Assembly (NCBI GenBank): GCA_002454335.1
Contig: DKIP01000059.1
Span: 1-8,742, forward strand
Length of the DNA: 8,742 nt
From: Cytophagaceae bacterium UBA6715
Lineage (GTDB): Bacteria; Bacteroidota; Bacteroidia; Cytophagales; Spirosomataceae
Reading direction: 5' to 3'
Every line of letters begins with the position of its first letter. Position 1 is the stretch's first letter. The position numbers and the translations under genes were made by a program. The notes under the pieces were generated by a model. The model was not told the DNA's origin and made no database searches. It saw only the letters and a list, made by a program, of their open reading frames with translations. Below, one piece after another: positions 1-7,256 of this stretch.

Positions 1-479
1 TTTCGGGGGCTGATATAGCCGAGGTCCGTTTTATGGTGGAGGCGTCGTCTAAACCTATTTTAGGGAAAGATCGTTCGGATGCTAGTAAAATGGATGGGGA
101 TTACATGCTCGGCAAAGGTACTTTTGATCCGGGCGTAAATCCGAATGCCTATCCACAAACGGATGTCTATGCCTCTCCGGCTAATTTACGTGTTTCTGTG
201 AATGGTTTCAATGCCTTAGAAACGGTGCTGGCGGATGACCCAGCGGATCACCAAGGAATCTTGTCTTGGCATTATCAGGCTCGAAATAATAAATTGGATG
301 AGGCGGGAACCTATGGCTATTTAGTGCAAGGGTTAATTCCTCCAGCGGCATGGCAGGCTGCTTTAAAGGCAGGAAAATTGGTGCTTCGTTTTGAATCGAC
401 TCGGGGTGGTTTGGCGCTATATGGCGATCAATCTGGTCGTTATGTGACAGATCCGAGTATCTTGATTTTGCGGAAGTAA
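1..479 (+). CDS. C-terminal part of an unidentified protein, possibly a polysaccharide-active enzyme (5' end outside window)
   Basis: The reading frame is open from the first complete codon at position 3 to a TAA at 477-479, so this is the C-terminal ~158 residues of a longer protein. The ATG at 33 is internal, because the frame stays open upstream with no stop. The fragment is rich in Gly, Asp and aromatic residues and has alternating hydrophobic strands (for example LRVSVNG, GKLVLRFES, GGLALYG), which suggests a beta-sandwich domain. There are no transmembrane segments or cysteine clusters, and no type IX secretion C-terminal signal that I recognise. It converges on a pectin-degrading enzyme gene, and the motifs DDPADHQGILSWHYQ and GRYVTDPSILIL feel like the tail of a secreted polysaccharide lyase or glycosidase. 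That identification is a guess. The frame and stop are certain, the function is not. Confidence 0.8.
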   Translation, partial: SGADIAEVRFMVEASSKPILGKDRSDASKMDGDYMLGKGTFDPGVNPNAYPQTDVYASPANLRVSVNGFNALETVLADDPADHQGILSWHYQARNNKLDEAGTYGYLVQGLIPPAAWQAALKAGKLVLRFESTRGGLALYGDQSGRYVTDPSILILRK

Positions 480-508
480 GATTATCAAATACTTGAACTT
501 TTTCCCTT

Positions 509-548
509 GTACCTTTGGCAAACCTGGTTTGAGGATTGCCAAAGGTAC
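509..548. terminator. Long stem-loop between convergent genes, probable bidirectional terminator
   Basis: GTACCTTTGGCAA (509-521) is perfectly complementary to TTGCCAAAGGTAC (536-548). Inside the 14-nt loop, CCT (523-525) can also pair with AGG (532-534), giving a 16-pair stem interrupted by one A-A mismatch and a 6-nt apical loop. It sits in the 72-bp gap between the stop at 479 (+) and the stop at 552 (-), where a terminator serving both genes is expected. Neither strand has a clean U-tract right after the stem, so it is not a textbook intrinsic terminator. It may instead stabilise 3' ends or act with Rho. Confidence 0.6.
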
Positions 549-551
549 GGG

Positions 552-2738
552 TTAATTCAACTTCCAGTTCTTCACGTGATACAATTCCGATTTCTTCGTC
601 CCTGTTTCCGTGAATTTCGCTTGATTAATCGTAATATCCTTTGCCTCAATCACGCGGTATCCTTGGACACTTTCGATATCTAAATTACTTAGATTTATGT
701 GATAAATCGGCATTTCGGGTAAGCCACGAATTAATAAACCCGTTTCTGCTCCTTTCGCGACCACATTTTCTACAAAAATGTTTTTAAATTGAGGAGTGCC
801 CTCATTTACTGGTAGTAATTCGATTTTTGGTGCCTCACCTCCATTTCCAAAAGTCGCCACGGGATCCTTGCCTTGGTAATACATGTCGAAGAGAATTGCC
901 TCTCCAGCTATGTTTTTCATGGAAATATCACGGATGAATACGTTCTCCACGATGCCACCCCGACCGCGAGCTGTCTTAAATCGCAAACCCACATCTGTAC
1001 CTAAGAACTGACAATTTCGGACAAATAAGTCATGCACGCCGCCCGACATTTCACTTCCGACGACAACACCCCCATGTCCATGGAACACAACACAGTTTTC
1101 TATTAAAATATGCGCACTTGGCCTGCCGCGTTTGCGACCTTCTGCGTCTTTACCTGACTTGATACAAATTCCATCGTCTCCTACATCGAAACGTGAATTG
1201 CGCACCGATACATATTCACAAGATTCGATATCGATACCATCTCCATTTTGCGCATACCATGGATTTTTTACTGTAATATTCTCCACGGTCAAATGCTTGC
1301 AAAGCAAAGGATGCACGTTCCACGCTGGGGAATTTTGAAAGGTTATGCCTGCTAATAATACCTGCTCGCATTCCCGTAAACTGATCATGTTCGGACGAAC
1401 AAATTCCTTGATTTCTTCGGTATTTGCCTCCGTAAATCCAGCTGCTACTACGCCAGGTTGGTCCATCGTCGAAGCCTTTAATGCGCCTGCCGAAGGATAC
1501 CATGTTTCTTTTTTAGGATCTAAAACACCTCCTGAACGAACCAGTTTTTCCCACTCTCCCGCAGTTAATTTGCCTTTTTTCACCGGACGCCAAGCTTCTC
1601 CAGCCCCATCAATGATGCCGAAACCCGTTATGGCAATATTGTGTGCTCTTAATGCCGAAATAGGGGATTGTGCACGGATGGCATCTACGCCTTCCCAGTT
1701 AGTTCTAACCAGCGGATAGTCTTTCGGATTGCTGCTGAATTGCAAAACAGCTCCTTGTGCTACATGTAAATTCACATTAGAAAGAATCGTAATTGGTCCA
1801 CTAATCCAGAACCCTGCGGGGATGAGTACAACGCCCCCGCCTTGCTGGTTGGCTTGTTGGATGGCTTGCTGGATCGCCGCCGTGTTCAATGTTGATACAG
1901 AATTTTTAGCACCATATTGAACAATGTTGAAGGTGTCCTTTTTGAATGCGGTTCCCGCTACATTGGGTAATTCGAAGGCGTATTTTTGCGTAAAATCGGC
2001 TTTCTTCAGAAAGCTTTTTAAATGCTCCGTCGAGTTATTTAGTGCATCAGCCACCAAATTAGCCATACGCATTGCCCCATAAGGTGAGAAATGCGTATCA
2101 TCCGCCACCCCTTTCATAAATTTCTTAAAAATACCTATGGGATAATGTAGGAATAGTTTTTTTGCTCCTTCAGGGCCTTCTTGCTGAATGATCACTTTAC
2201 TCGCTTTTTCAACATCGATTAACATCACTTTTTCTTGTGCAGCCACTTCGCGAACGACACTCGGGTAGTCGGCATGCTGATCCACAAACACCCCAGTCGA
2301 ATCAAATTTACGTCGCTGTGTTGGGGTTAATAAAATAGGCGTTGCCCCAGCAGCACGCGTTTCTTTTACATAACGAATCAAGTTAGCGCGGAAGTCCGTT
2401 TGAGCAGGTGCAAAGCGCGATGTATCACTTACTTTGGCATCATTGTGGCCAAATTGAATGAACACATAGTCTCCCTTTTTTAATTGGGATTGTACTTTCG
2501 CCCAGCGACCTTCACGACGGAAACTTTTGGTGCTCCGACCATTATATGCATGGTTTTGAACCTCGACTGCCTCATTGAATAATTTGGCAAAGGGCATACC
2601 CCAACCAGTTTCTGGAAAATCTGCGGGGATTTTATCGGCCATTGTAGAATCGCCGATTAAAAATACACGAAGTGGTTCGGTAGCCGAGAAGCTGAAAAGT
2701 AAGAAAGTGCTGATAATCAGCGCAAAACGAAATTTCAT
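552..2738 (-). CDS. Secreted bifunctional pectinase: SGNH rhamnogalacturonan acetylesterase-like domain fused to GH28 polygalacturonase-like domain
   Basis: The 728-residue protein starts with a Sec signal peptide (hydrophobic core about residues 5-19), which supports the ATG at 2738. Residues ~23-235 are an SGNH hydrolase of the rhamnogalacturonan acetylesterase (CE12) type: GDST with nucleophile Ser31, Gly67 in NGRST, Asn99 in FGHND, and Asp213/His216 in DDTH. Residues ~268-725 are a GH28 right-handed beta-helix: NGDGID (498-503), DVGDDG with Asp521/Asp522, HGHGG with His555, and RFK (586-588) in place of the usual RIK. All catalytic residues of both domains appear intact. By family knowledge the esterase removes acetyl groups from galacturonic acid in rhamnogalacturonan, and GH28 hydrolyses galacturonide bonds, so one polypeptide may deacetylate and then cut the same chain. 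The exact GH28 substrate (homogalacturonan or rhamnogalacturonan, endo or exo) cannot be read from motifs. It lies 52 bp downstream of the MoxR gene on the same strand, with no clear promoter between them. Confidence 0.93.
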   Translation of the reverse strand: MKFRFALIISTFLLFSFSATEPLRVFLIGDSTMADKIPADFPETGWGMPFAKLFNEAVEVQNHAYNGRSTKSFRREGRWAKVQSQLKKGDYVFIQFGHNDAKVSDTSRFAPAQTDFRANLIRYVKETRAAGATPILLTPTQRRKFDSTGVFVDQHADYPSVVREVAAQEKVMLIDVEKASKVIIQQEGPEGAKKLFLHYPIGIFKKFMKGVADDTHFSPYGAMRMANLVADALNNSTEHLKSFLKKADFTQKYAFELPNVAGTAFKKDTFNIVQYGAKNSVSTLNTAAIQQAIQQANQQGGGVVLIPAGFWISGPITILSNVNLHVAQGAVLQFSSNPKDYPLVRTNWEGVDAIRAQSPISALRAHNIAITGFGIIDGAGEAWRPVKKGKLTAGEWEKLVRSGGVLDPKKETWYPSAGALKASTMDQPGVVAAGFTEANTEEIKEFVRPNMISLRECEQVLLAGITFQNSPAWNVHPLLCKHLTVENITVKNPWYAQNGDGIDIESCEYVSVRNSRFDVGDDGICIKSGKDAEGRKRGRPSAHILIENCVVFHGHGGVVVGSEMSGGVHDLFVRNCQFLGTDVGLRFKTARGRGGIVENVFIRDISMKNIAGEAILFDMYYQGKDPVATFGNGGEAPKIELLPVNEGTPQFKNIFVENVVAKGAETGLLIRGLPEMPIYHINLSNLDIESVQGYRVIEAKDITINQAKFTETGTKKSELYHVKNWKLN

Positions 2739-2790
2739 ATGGTCGTAATTTGACCTTAAAAGTATTAAAGGTGGCTGATTTACTGATGAA

Positions 2791-3750
2791 TTAGCGATTT
2801 ATCGCCACCGAACTCAAAATCGTCTGAATGATTTGTAAACTCGTGATGTTATCCGCCTCTGCCTCGTAAGTCAAAATAATCCGGTGATTTAATACATCCG
2901 GTGTCATTTCTTTGATGTCTTCGGGTAATACATAATCTCGGCCCGACAAGTAAGCCATCACTTTGGCCGCTAAATTCAAATGTATACTTGCGCGCGGAGA
3001 AGCTCCAAATTGAATGTAATCTGCCTCCTTTGTTAAGCCATAGTCTGCTGGATTTCGCGTCGCAAAAATTAGTTCAATGATATAGCGCTCCAAGGATTCC
3101 GATATCGTAATTTCATTAATCTCTTTGCGAATCGCTTGGATATCTTTTAAACTCAAAACAGATTTGGGTTCATACTTGAAGTCCATGTTGGACATCTTTC
3201 GCATGACTTCTAGTTCCTGATCCTTGTCCAAATAATTCAAGAAGACCTTCATCATGAAACGATCGACTTGTGCCTCTGGCAAAGGGAATGTTCCTTCTTG
3301 CTCTACCGGATTTTGTGTTGCCAATACCAAAAATGGCTTGTCTAAAGGATAGGTTGTTTCGCCAATCGTCACCTGCTTTTCTGCCATGGCCTCCAACAAA
3401 GCCGATTGCACTTTCGCTGGGGCACGGTTGATCTCATCCGCCAAGATAATTTGTGCGAAAATAGGCCCTTTTTTTACTTCAAACTCGTTTTTTAAGGGAT
3501 TGTAAATCATGGTTCCCACCAAGTCGGAAGGAAGCAAATCCGGTGTAAATTGAATCCGTTGGAAATGTAAATCTAAGATTTTAGCAAGCGTATTGATCGT
3601 CAATGTTTTGGCTAATCCCGGAACCCCTTCTAATAAGACGTGCCCACCCGTAAATAGTCCCACAAGTAATCGGTTGATAAGGCGCTCTTGCCCAACAACC
3701 ACTTTACCCATTTCGTCAATGACTGCTTGAATTTTTTCTCTCGAATTCAT
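2791..3750 (-). CDS. MoxR-family AAA+ ATPase
   Basis: This 319-residue cytoplasmic ATPase is a typical-length MoxR protein. Visible motifs are Walker A EGVPGLAKT (41-49), Walker B ILADEINRA (102-110), the family stretch with AKVQSALLEAMAE (112-124), sensor 1 in ATQNPVEQEGTFPLPEAQ (Asn147), a candidate arginine finger in VDRF (Arg164), and sensor 2 in GASPRAS (Arg253). The C-terminal ~90 residues form the lid domain, with GRDYVLPEDIK. MoxR ATPases act as chaperone-like remodelers and usually sit directly upstream of DUF58 and von Willebrand factor A (Bat-type) genes. No such partner is present here: the next gene downstream on this strand is the pectinase. The start ATG lies 1 bp after the stop of the DUF486 gene, so it is almost certainly co-transcribed with that gene and ettA. 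There is no Shine-Dalgarno sequence. The target protein is unknown. Confidence 0.95.
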   Translation of the reverse strand: MNSREKIQAVIDEMGKVVVGQERLINRLLVGLFTGGHVLLEGVPGLAKTLTINTLAKILDLHFQRIQFTPDLLPSDLVGTMIYNPLKNEFEVKKGPIFAQIILADEINRAPAKVQSALLEAMAEKQVTIGETTYPLDKPFLVLATQNPVEQEGTFPLPEAQVDRFMMKVFLNYLDKDQELEVMRKMSNMDFKYEPKSVLSLKDIQAIRKEINEITISESLERYIIELIFATRNPADYGLTKEADYIQFGASPRASIHLNLAAKVMAYLSGRDYVLPEDIKEMTPDVLNHRIILTYEAEADNITSLQIIQTILSSVAINR

Positions 3751-3751
3751 A

Positions 3752-4123
3752 TTACCATTTTTTAAAAATCACGATGACCGCCAGAATGATTAATCCAAAG
3801 CCGACGAAGTGATTCCAAGCTAATTTTTCGGACTTGACTACGAAAATAAGAAAAAGTGTGAACACTATCAGGGATAATGCCTCTTGAATCGTTTTCAATT
3901 CGAAGAAAGTAAACGGTCCTCCGTTTGCTTTAAATCCAAGTTTATTGGCCGGAACTTGCAGTACGTATTCAAAGAACGCGAGTCCCCAGCTGAAGAAAAT
4001 AATACTCCAAATTCCCGCATGTTTCAACCATGAAGTTTCTTTCCATTGCAAATGTCCATACCAAGCGATGGTCATAAACAAATTTGAAAGGGCCAACAAG
4101 ATGATCGTAATCAATCCTCTCAT
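3752..4123 (-). CDS. DUF486 (DMT-type) small inner-membrane protein
   Basis: This 123-residue protein has four predicted membrane segments at about residues 3-24, 36-57, 78-97 and 104-121, ending in a short basic tail (FKKW). The pattern SNLFMTIAWYGHL near the N-terminus, SWGLAFFEYVLQVPANKLG in the second helix, and LKTIQEALSLIVF in the third match my memory of the DUF486 family, which belongs to the drug/metabolite transporter clan. The full family length is present. Four helices suggest it works as a dimer, as in small multidrug resistance proteins, but no substrate is known. Its ATG (4121-4123) follows the ettA stop (4124-4126) with no base between them, so translation is probably coupled. 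Confidence 0.88.
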   Translation of the reverse strand: MRGLITIILLALSNLFMTIAWYGHLQWKETSWLKHAGIWSIIFFSWGLAFFEYVLQVPANKLGFKANGGPFTFFELKTIQEALSLIVFTLFLIFVVKSEKLAWNHFVGFGLIILAVIVIFKKW

Positions 4124-5788
4124 CTATTGCAATTTCTTGTAACGAATACGTTTCGGTGTCGCGTCGCCTAAGCGTTTCTTGCGAGCCTCCTCATATTCAG
4201 AATAGTTACCTTCAAAATAAGTCACCTGTGAATCGCCTTCAAATGCCAAAATATGCGTAGCAATACGATCCAAGAACCATCTATCGTGGGAAATAACTAC
4301 TGCACATCCCGCAAAATTTTCAAGGCCTTCTTCTAAAGCACGCAAGGTATTCACATCCAAGTCATTGGTTGGCTCATCCAGCAATAACACATTCGCACCT
4401 TCTTTCAGCATCATGGCTAAATGAACGCGGTTACGCTCTCCTCCAGATAAATTACCAATTTTCTTCTCTTGATCTGCTCCGTTGAAGTTGAATTTACTCA
4501 CATAAGCACGTGCATTTGATTGCTTACCGCCTAACATGATCCAATCGTTCCCTTCGGCAATGGTTTCATAGACCGATTTTTCTGCTTGGAGTTGATTGTG
4601 CTCCTGGTCTACATAGGCCAACTTCACCGTTTCACCCACCTCAAAACTACCTGAATCGGGTTGTAATTGACCCGTAATTAATTTAAACATCGTTGTTTTA
4701 CCGGCACCGTTGGGTCCTATAATTCCTACAATACCTGCTGGTGGCAGAGAAAAGCATACGTTTTCGTACAATAATTTGTCGCCAAAGGATTTAGAAACTC
4801 CTTGAACTTCAATAACCTTATTTCCCAAACGAGGACCTGCCGGAATGAATAATTCTAATTTGTCTTCTTTCTGGCGATTCTCTTCCGACAACAATTTTTC
4901 GTAAGCACCGATACGCGCTTTGGATTTAGCTTGACGAGCTTTGGGTGCCATACGAACCCATTCCAACTCGCGCTGCAAGGTTTTTTGACGACGTGATTCT
5001 GTCTTCTCTTCTTGTGCTAAGCGATTTTGTTTTTGCTCTAACCAGGAAGAGTAATTTCCTTTCCATGGAATCCCCTCGCCACGATCTAATTCTAAAATCC
5101 ATCCTGCCACGTTATCCAAGAAATAACGGTCGTGGGTTACGGCAATAACCGTTCCTTTGTATTGACGTAAATGTTGCTCTAACCAATCCACAGATTCCGC
5201 ATCCAAGTGGTTGGTCGGCTCATCAAGCAATAAAACATCCGGTTCCTGCAACAACAAGCGGCAAAGTGCTACGCGACGTTTCTCCCCACCAGAAAGTGTA
5301 CTAACTAGCGCATCTGAATCTGGACAACGCAAGGCATCCATCGCTTTTTCTAAGCGCGTATCTAATTCCCATGCATTGCAATGGTCTAATTTTTCCTGCA
5401 CCTCTCCTTGGCGAGCCAATAATTTGTCGAAATCAGCATCTGGATCAGCAAAAGCCTCATTGATTTCATCAAACTCTTTTAATAAGTTTTTGATTTCCAC
5501 CACAGCTTCTTCCACAACTTCTAAGACTGTTTTATTCGGGTCTAATTGAGGTTCTTGTTCAAGTAAGCCAACACTGTAACCGGGCGACCAAACAACATCC
5601 CCTGTGTAGGATTTATCCAGTCCCGCGATGATACGAAGTAAGGTCGACTTACCAGATCCGTTAAGACCTAATACCCCGATTTTAGCACCGTAAAAGAAGG
5701 AAAGATAGATGTTTTTAATAATCGTTTTCTGTGGTGGGATGACTTTGGAAACCCGTTCCATCGAAAAGATAATCGTCTCGTTACTCAT
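4124..5788 (-). CDS. ettA: Energy-dependent translational throttle protein EttA (ABC-F ATPase)
   Basis: This is a soluble protein of 554 residues with two ABC ATPase domains and no membrane segments; E. coli EttA is about the same length. Domain 1 has Walker A GLNGSGKST (41-49), signature LSGGE (165-169), Walker B LLLDE with catalytic Glu190, and switch His219. The arm insertion lies around residues 95-140. The linker (PtIM, ~245-320) carries WVRMAPKARQAKSKARI, characteristic of EttA rather than of Uup or antibiotic-resistance ABC-F proteins. Domain 2 has Walker A GPNGAGKTT (358-366), signature LSGGE (447-451), Glu472 and His501. Both sites look catalytically competent. By family knowledge EttA binds the ribosomal E site and gates entry into elongation according to the ADP/ATP ratio. 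The start fits the family N-terminus (MERVSKVIPP). It is the first gene of a minus-strand cluster with the DUF486 and moxR genes. Confidence 0.96.
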   Translation of the reverse strand: MSNETIIFSMERVSKVIPPQKTIIKNIYLSFFYGAKIGVLGLNGSGKSTLLRIIAGLDKSYTGDVVWSPGYSVGLLEQEPQLDPNKTVLEVVEEAVVEIKNLLKEFDEINEAFADPDADFDKLLARQGEVQEKLDHCNAWELDTRLEKAMDALRCPDSDALVSTLSGGEKRRVALCRLLLQEPDVLLLDEPTNHLDAESVDWLEQHLRQYKGTVIAVTHDRYFLDNVAGWILELDRGEGIPWKGNYSSWLEQKQNRLAQEEKTESRRQKTLQRELEWVRMAPKARQAKSKARIGAYEKLLSEENRQKEDKLELFIPAGPRLGNKVIEVQGVSKSFGDKLLYENVCFSLPPAGIVGIIGPNGAGKTTMFKLITGQLQPDSGSFEVGETVKLAYVDQEHNQLQAEKSVYETIAEGNDWIMLGGKQSNARAYVSKFNFNGADQEKKIGNLSGGERNRVHLAMMLKEGANVLLLDEPTNDLDVNTLRALEEGLENFAGCAVVISHDRWFLDRIATHILAFEGDSQVTYFEGNYSEYEEARKKRLGDATPKRIRYKKLQ

Positions 5789-5981
5789 GTTATTTGCTTA
5801 AAATTTGAAAAGAACCTGCAAAGAATGTGAAATTTGTGTAAAAAATTGAATTTCAGGGGTGGAATTCTTTATTTATTCATAAAAAATTAGATAAATTGTG
5901 TCAGGATTTTATTAGAATAAATCCTAACGTTAAGACCTTGAGTTAGTGCACTTGCACGAAACTCTTTATTTAAAACCTAAT
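5789..5981. promoter_or_regulatory. AT-rich divergent promoter region between ettA and the DUF349 gene
   Basis: This 193-bp gap lies between two divergent starts (ettA at 5788, DUF349 at 5982) and must carry promoters for both. It is strongly AT-rich with runs of A and T. No box fully matches TAnnTTTG. The nearest are GAAATTTG at 5829-5836 on the plus strand, with a TTTG 21 bp upstream (5804-5807), and ATTCTTTG on the minus strand near 5820-5827. Neither is convincing enough to name as a promoter. An inverted repeat at 5900-5928 is listed separately. Confidence 0.55.
5900..5928. repeat. Inverted repeat upstream of ettA and the DUF349 gene
   Basis: GTCAGGATTT (5900-5909) and AAATCCTAAC (5919-5928) are complementary at 9 of 10 positions around a 9-nt spacer. 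On a minus-strand RNA the single mismatch (5902/5926) becomes a G-U wobble, so a ten-pair hairpin could form in an ettA leader starting upstream of it. No U-tract follows on either strand, so it is not a terminator. It could equally be an operator for a dimeric regulator, or chance in AT-rich DNA. Confidence 0.4.
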
Positions 5982-7256
5982 ATGAGCCACCTCGTTAAAA
6001 ATGAGTACGGATTTTGCCAAAATGGCAAGGTGTACATCAATGCCTATTTAAACTTCCCTCAACGCGAAATTGGATTTGTACGAAATACAGAACAAGAAGC
6101 TTTAGATTACTTTGTTAATCGTTTTGAATTAGCTAAAACCAAAGTAATTCAGTTAGCATCCGAAATTAATGATGTACAAAACAAGGGGTCATATTTGACA
6201 AAAGTTATTCAGATGAAGTCGTATTTGGCTGAGTTTGATGGTCTCGGTGATTTTGAGCCGTTATTTAAGCAGCTAGATTCCTTAGAATTGTTCTTACGTG
6301 ATTTAATCCAAAATAATCAAATTAAAAACTTGGAAATCAAGCGTGCCTTAATCGAGGACGCGAAAGCCATTGCGTTTAAAGAAGATGTCTTACAAGCGAC
6401 GGAGGAGTTGATGGAGTTGAAGGCCAAATGGGTGAAGACAGGACCCGTTGATAAACAGTTTCAAGATAGCTTAACCGAAAGTTTTCAAGCGGTGATGGAT
6501 GATTTCTTCTTGCGTCGTCGTGCGTATTTTGAAGAGAAAAATCGGCAGATTGATGAAAAGATTGCTTTGTTACAAGGCTACATCGATGCTGTGCACCAAT
6601 TGCGTAAAGCAGAAGATTTGGATGATTCGATCATCAAAGTAAAAGAATTGCAAAAAGAATGGAAGAATGTGATCGGTTTGCCACCGAAGAAACAATCCAT
6701 GTTATGGAAGAATTTCAAGAAGGCGAATGACATGTTCTTTGAAAAGTATAACCGGATTAAAGGGATCGAATACAAACCTCGTGTCGATCCACGCATTCAA
6801 GAATTAACCAGCATGACTGGAGAGCTTGAGTTAAAACTGCATGACCAACCGAATATGGCTGCGACAGCTGATTTAGCCAAGGCTTATTTGGTTAAATGGA
6901 AAGAAATTACTGCACAAATTAAGTCGGTAGACCGTCAAATGGCTGAACGTTTCCGCAATGTTTGTGACAAGATTTTCGAAATGAATTATTTGTTGCGCGT
7001 TATTTCGTATCGCCATCCAGCCTTAAATGAAAAGCCTCGTATCGAGCAATTGAAAATCATGATTAATCAAATGGATTACATGACCAAAAAGGAGCGAGGC
7101 GAATTAGAGGATTTCATTGCCCAAGCCGAGCGTGACCGTCAAATGGAAGAAAAACCGATCATCAGCAAAATCAATACGCAAAAGCGTAAGATTAGTATGA
7201 AAGAACTGCTTTTGACCGGGTTTAAGTCAGAACTTGACTCGCTGCTAAACGCTTAA
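5982..7256 (+). CDS. DUF349 domain-containing protein
   Basis: The protein is 424 residues from the ATG at 5982, highly charged and mostly helical, with no signal peptide or membrane segment, so it is probably cytoplasmic. Two DUF349-type repeats are clear: about residues 137-190 (LKAKWVKTGPVDKQ, then an FF-containing helix), and about 215-262 (LQKEWKNVIGLPPKKQSMLW followed by DMFFEKYNRIKG). A weaker third copy may lie at ~300-340 (LVKWKEITAQIKSVDRQM). The N-terminus (SHLVKNEYGFCQNGKVYINAYLNFPQREIG) resembles the opening I associate with Bacteroidota members. The frame is open back to 5934 and a GTG at 5946 would add 12 residues, but those (HLHETLYLKPN) look unlike the family, so I chose ATG 5982. 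The biochemical role of DUF349 proteins is not established. The 3' end overlaps the convergent mpl gene by 12 bp. Confidence 0.9.
   Translation: MSHLVKNEYGFCQNGKVYINAYLNFPQREIGFVRNTEQEALDYFVNRFELAKTKVIQLASEINDVQNKGSYLTKVIQMKSYLAEFDGLGDFEPLFKQLDSLELFLRDLIQNNQIKNLEIKRALIEDAKAIAFKEDVLQATEELMELKAKWVKTGPVDKQFQDSLTESFQAVMDDFFLRRRAYFEEKNRQIDEKIALLQGYIDAVHQLRKAEDLDDSIIKVKELQKEWKNVIGLPPKKQSMLWKNFKKANDMFFEKYNRIKGIEYKPRVDPRIQELTSMTGELELKLHDQPNMAATADLAKAYLVKWKEITAQIKSVDRQMAERFRNVCDKIFEMNYLLRVISYRHPALNEKPRIEQLKIMINQMDYMTKKERGELEDFIAQAERDRQMEEKPIISKINTQKRKISMKELLLTGFKSELDSLLNA

Noticed and set aside
1132..1920. Open frames on the plus strand (1132-1338, 1345-1719, 1729-1920) inside the pectinase gene
   Set aside because: They lie antisense to a gene with complete catalytic motifs, and their translations show no family resemblance.
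2739..2790. Small inverted repeats between moxR and the pectinase (GGTC/GACC and CCTT/AAGG pairs)
   Set aside because: The arms are only 4 bp, which is expected by chance in a 52-bp AT-rich gap, and no U-tract follows.
4945..5549. Plus-strand open frames (4945-5148, 5211-5549) inside ettA
   Set aside because: They are antisense shadows of a well-conserved ABC-F gene; the translations are Ser/Arg-rich and lack recognisable motifs.
5804..5836. TTTG-N21-GAAATTTG as a promoter for the DUF349 gene
   Set aside because: The downstream box lacks the TA of the consensus, the spacing is long, and the leader would be about 140 nt. Similar strings are expected by chance in this AT-rich stretch.
5789..5900. 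A three-codon minus-strand open frame (ATG AAT AAA TAA) upstream of ettA as an attenuator peptide
   Set aside because: It is too short and AT-rich to tell from chance, and it is not paired with a clear terminator/antiterminator.
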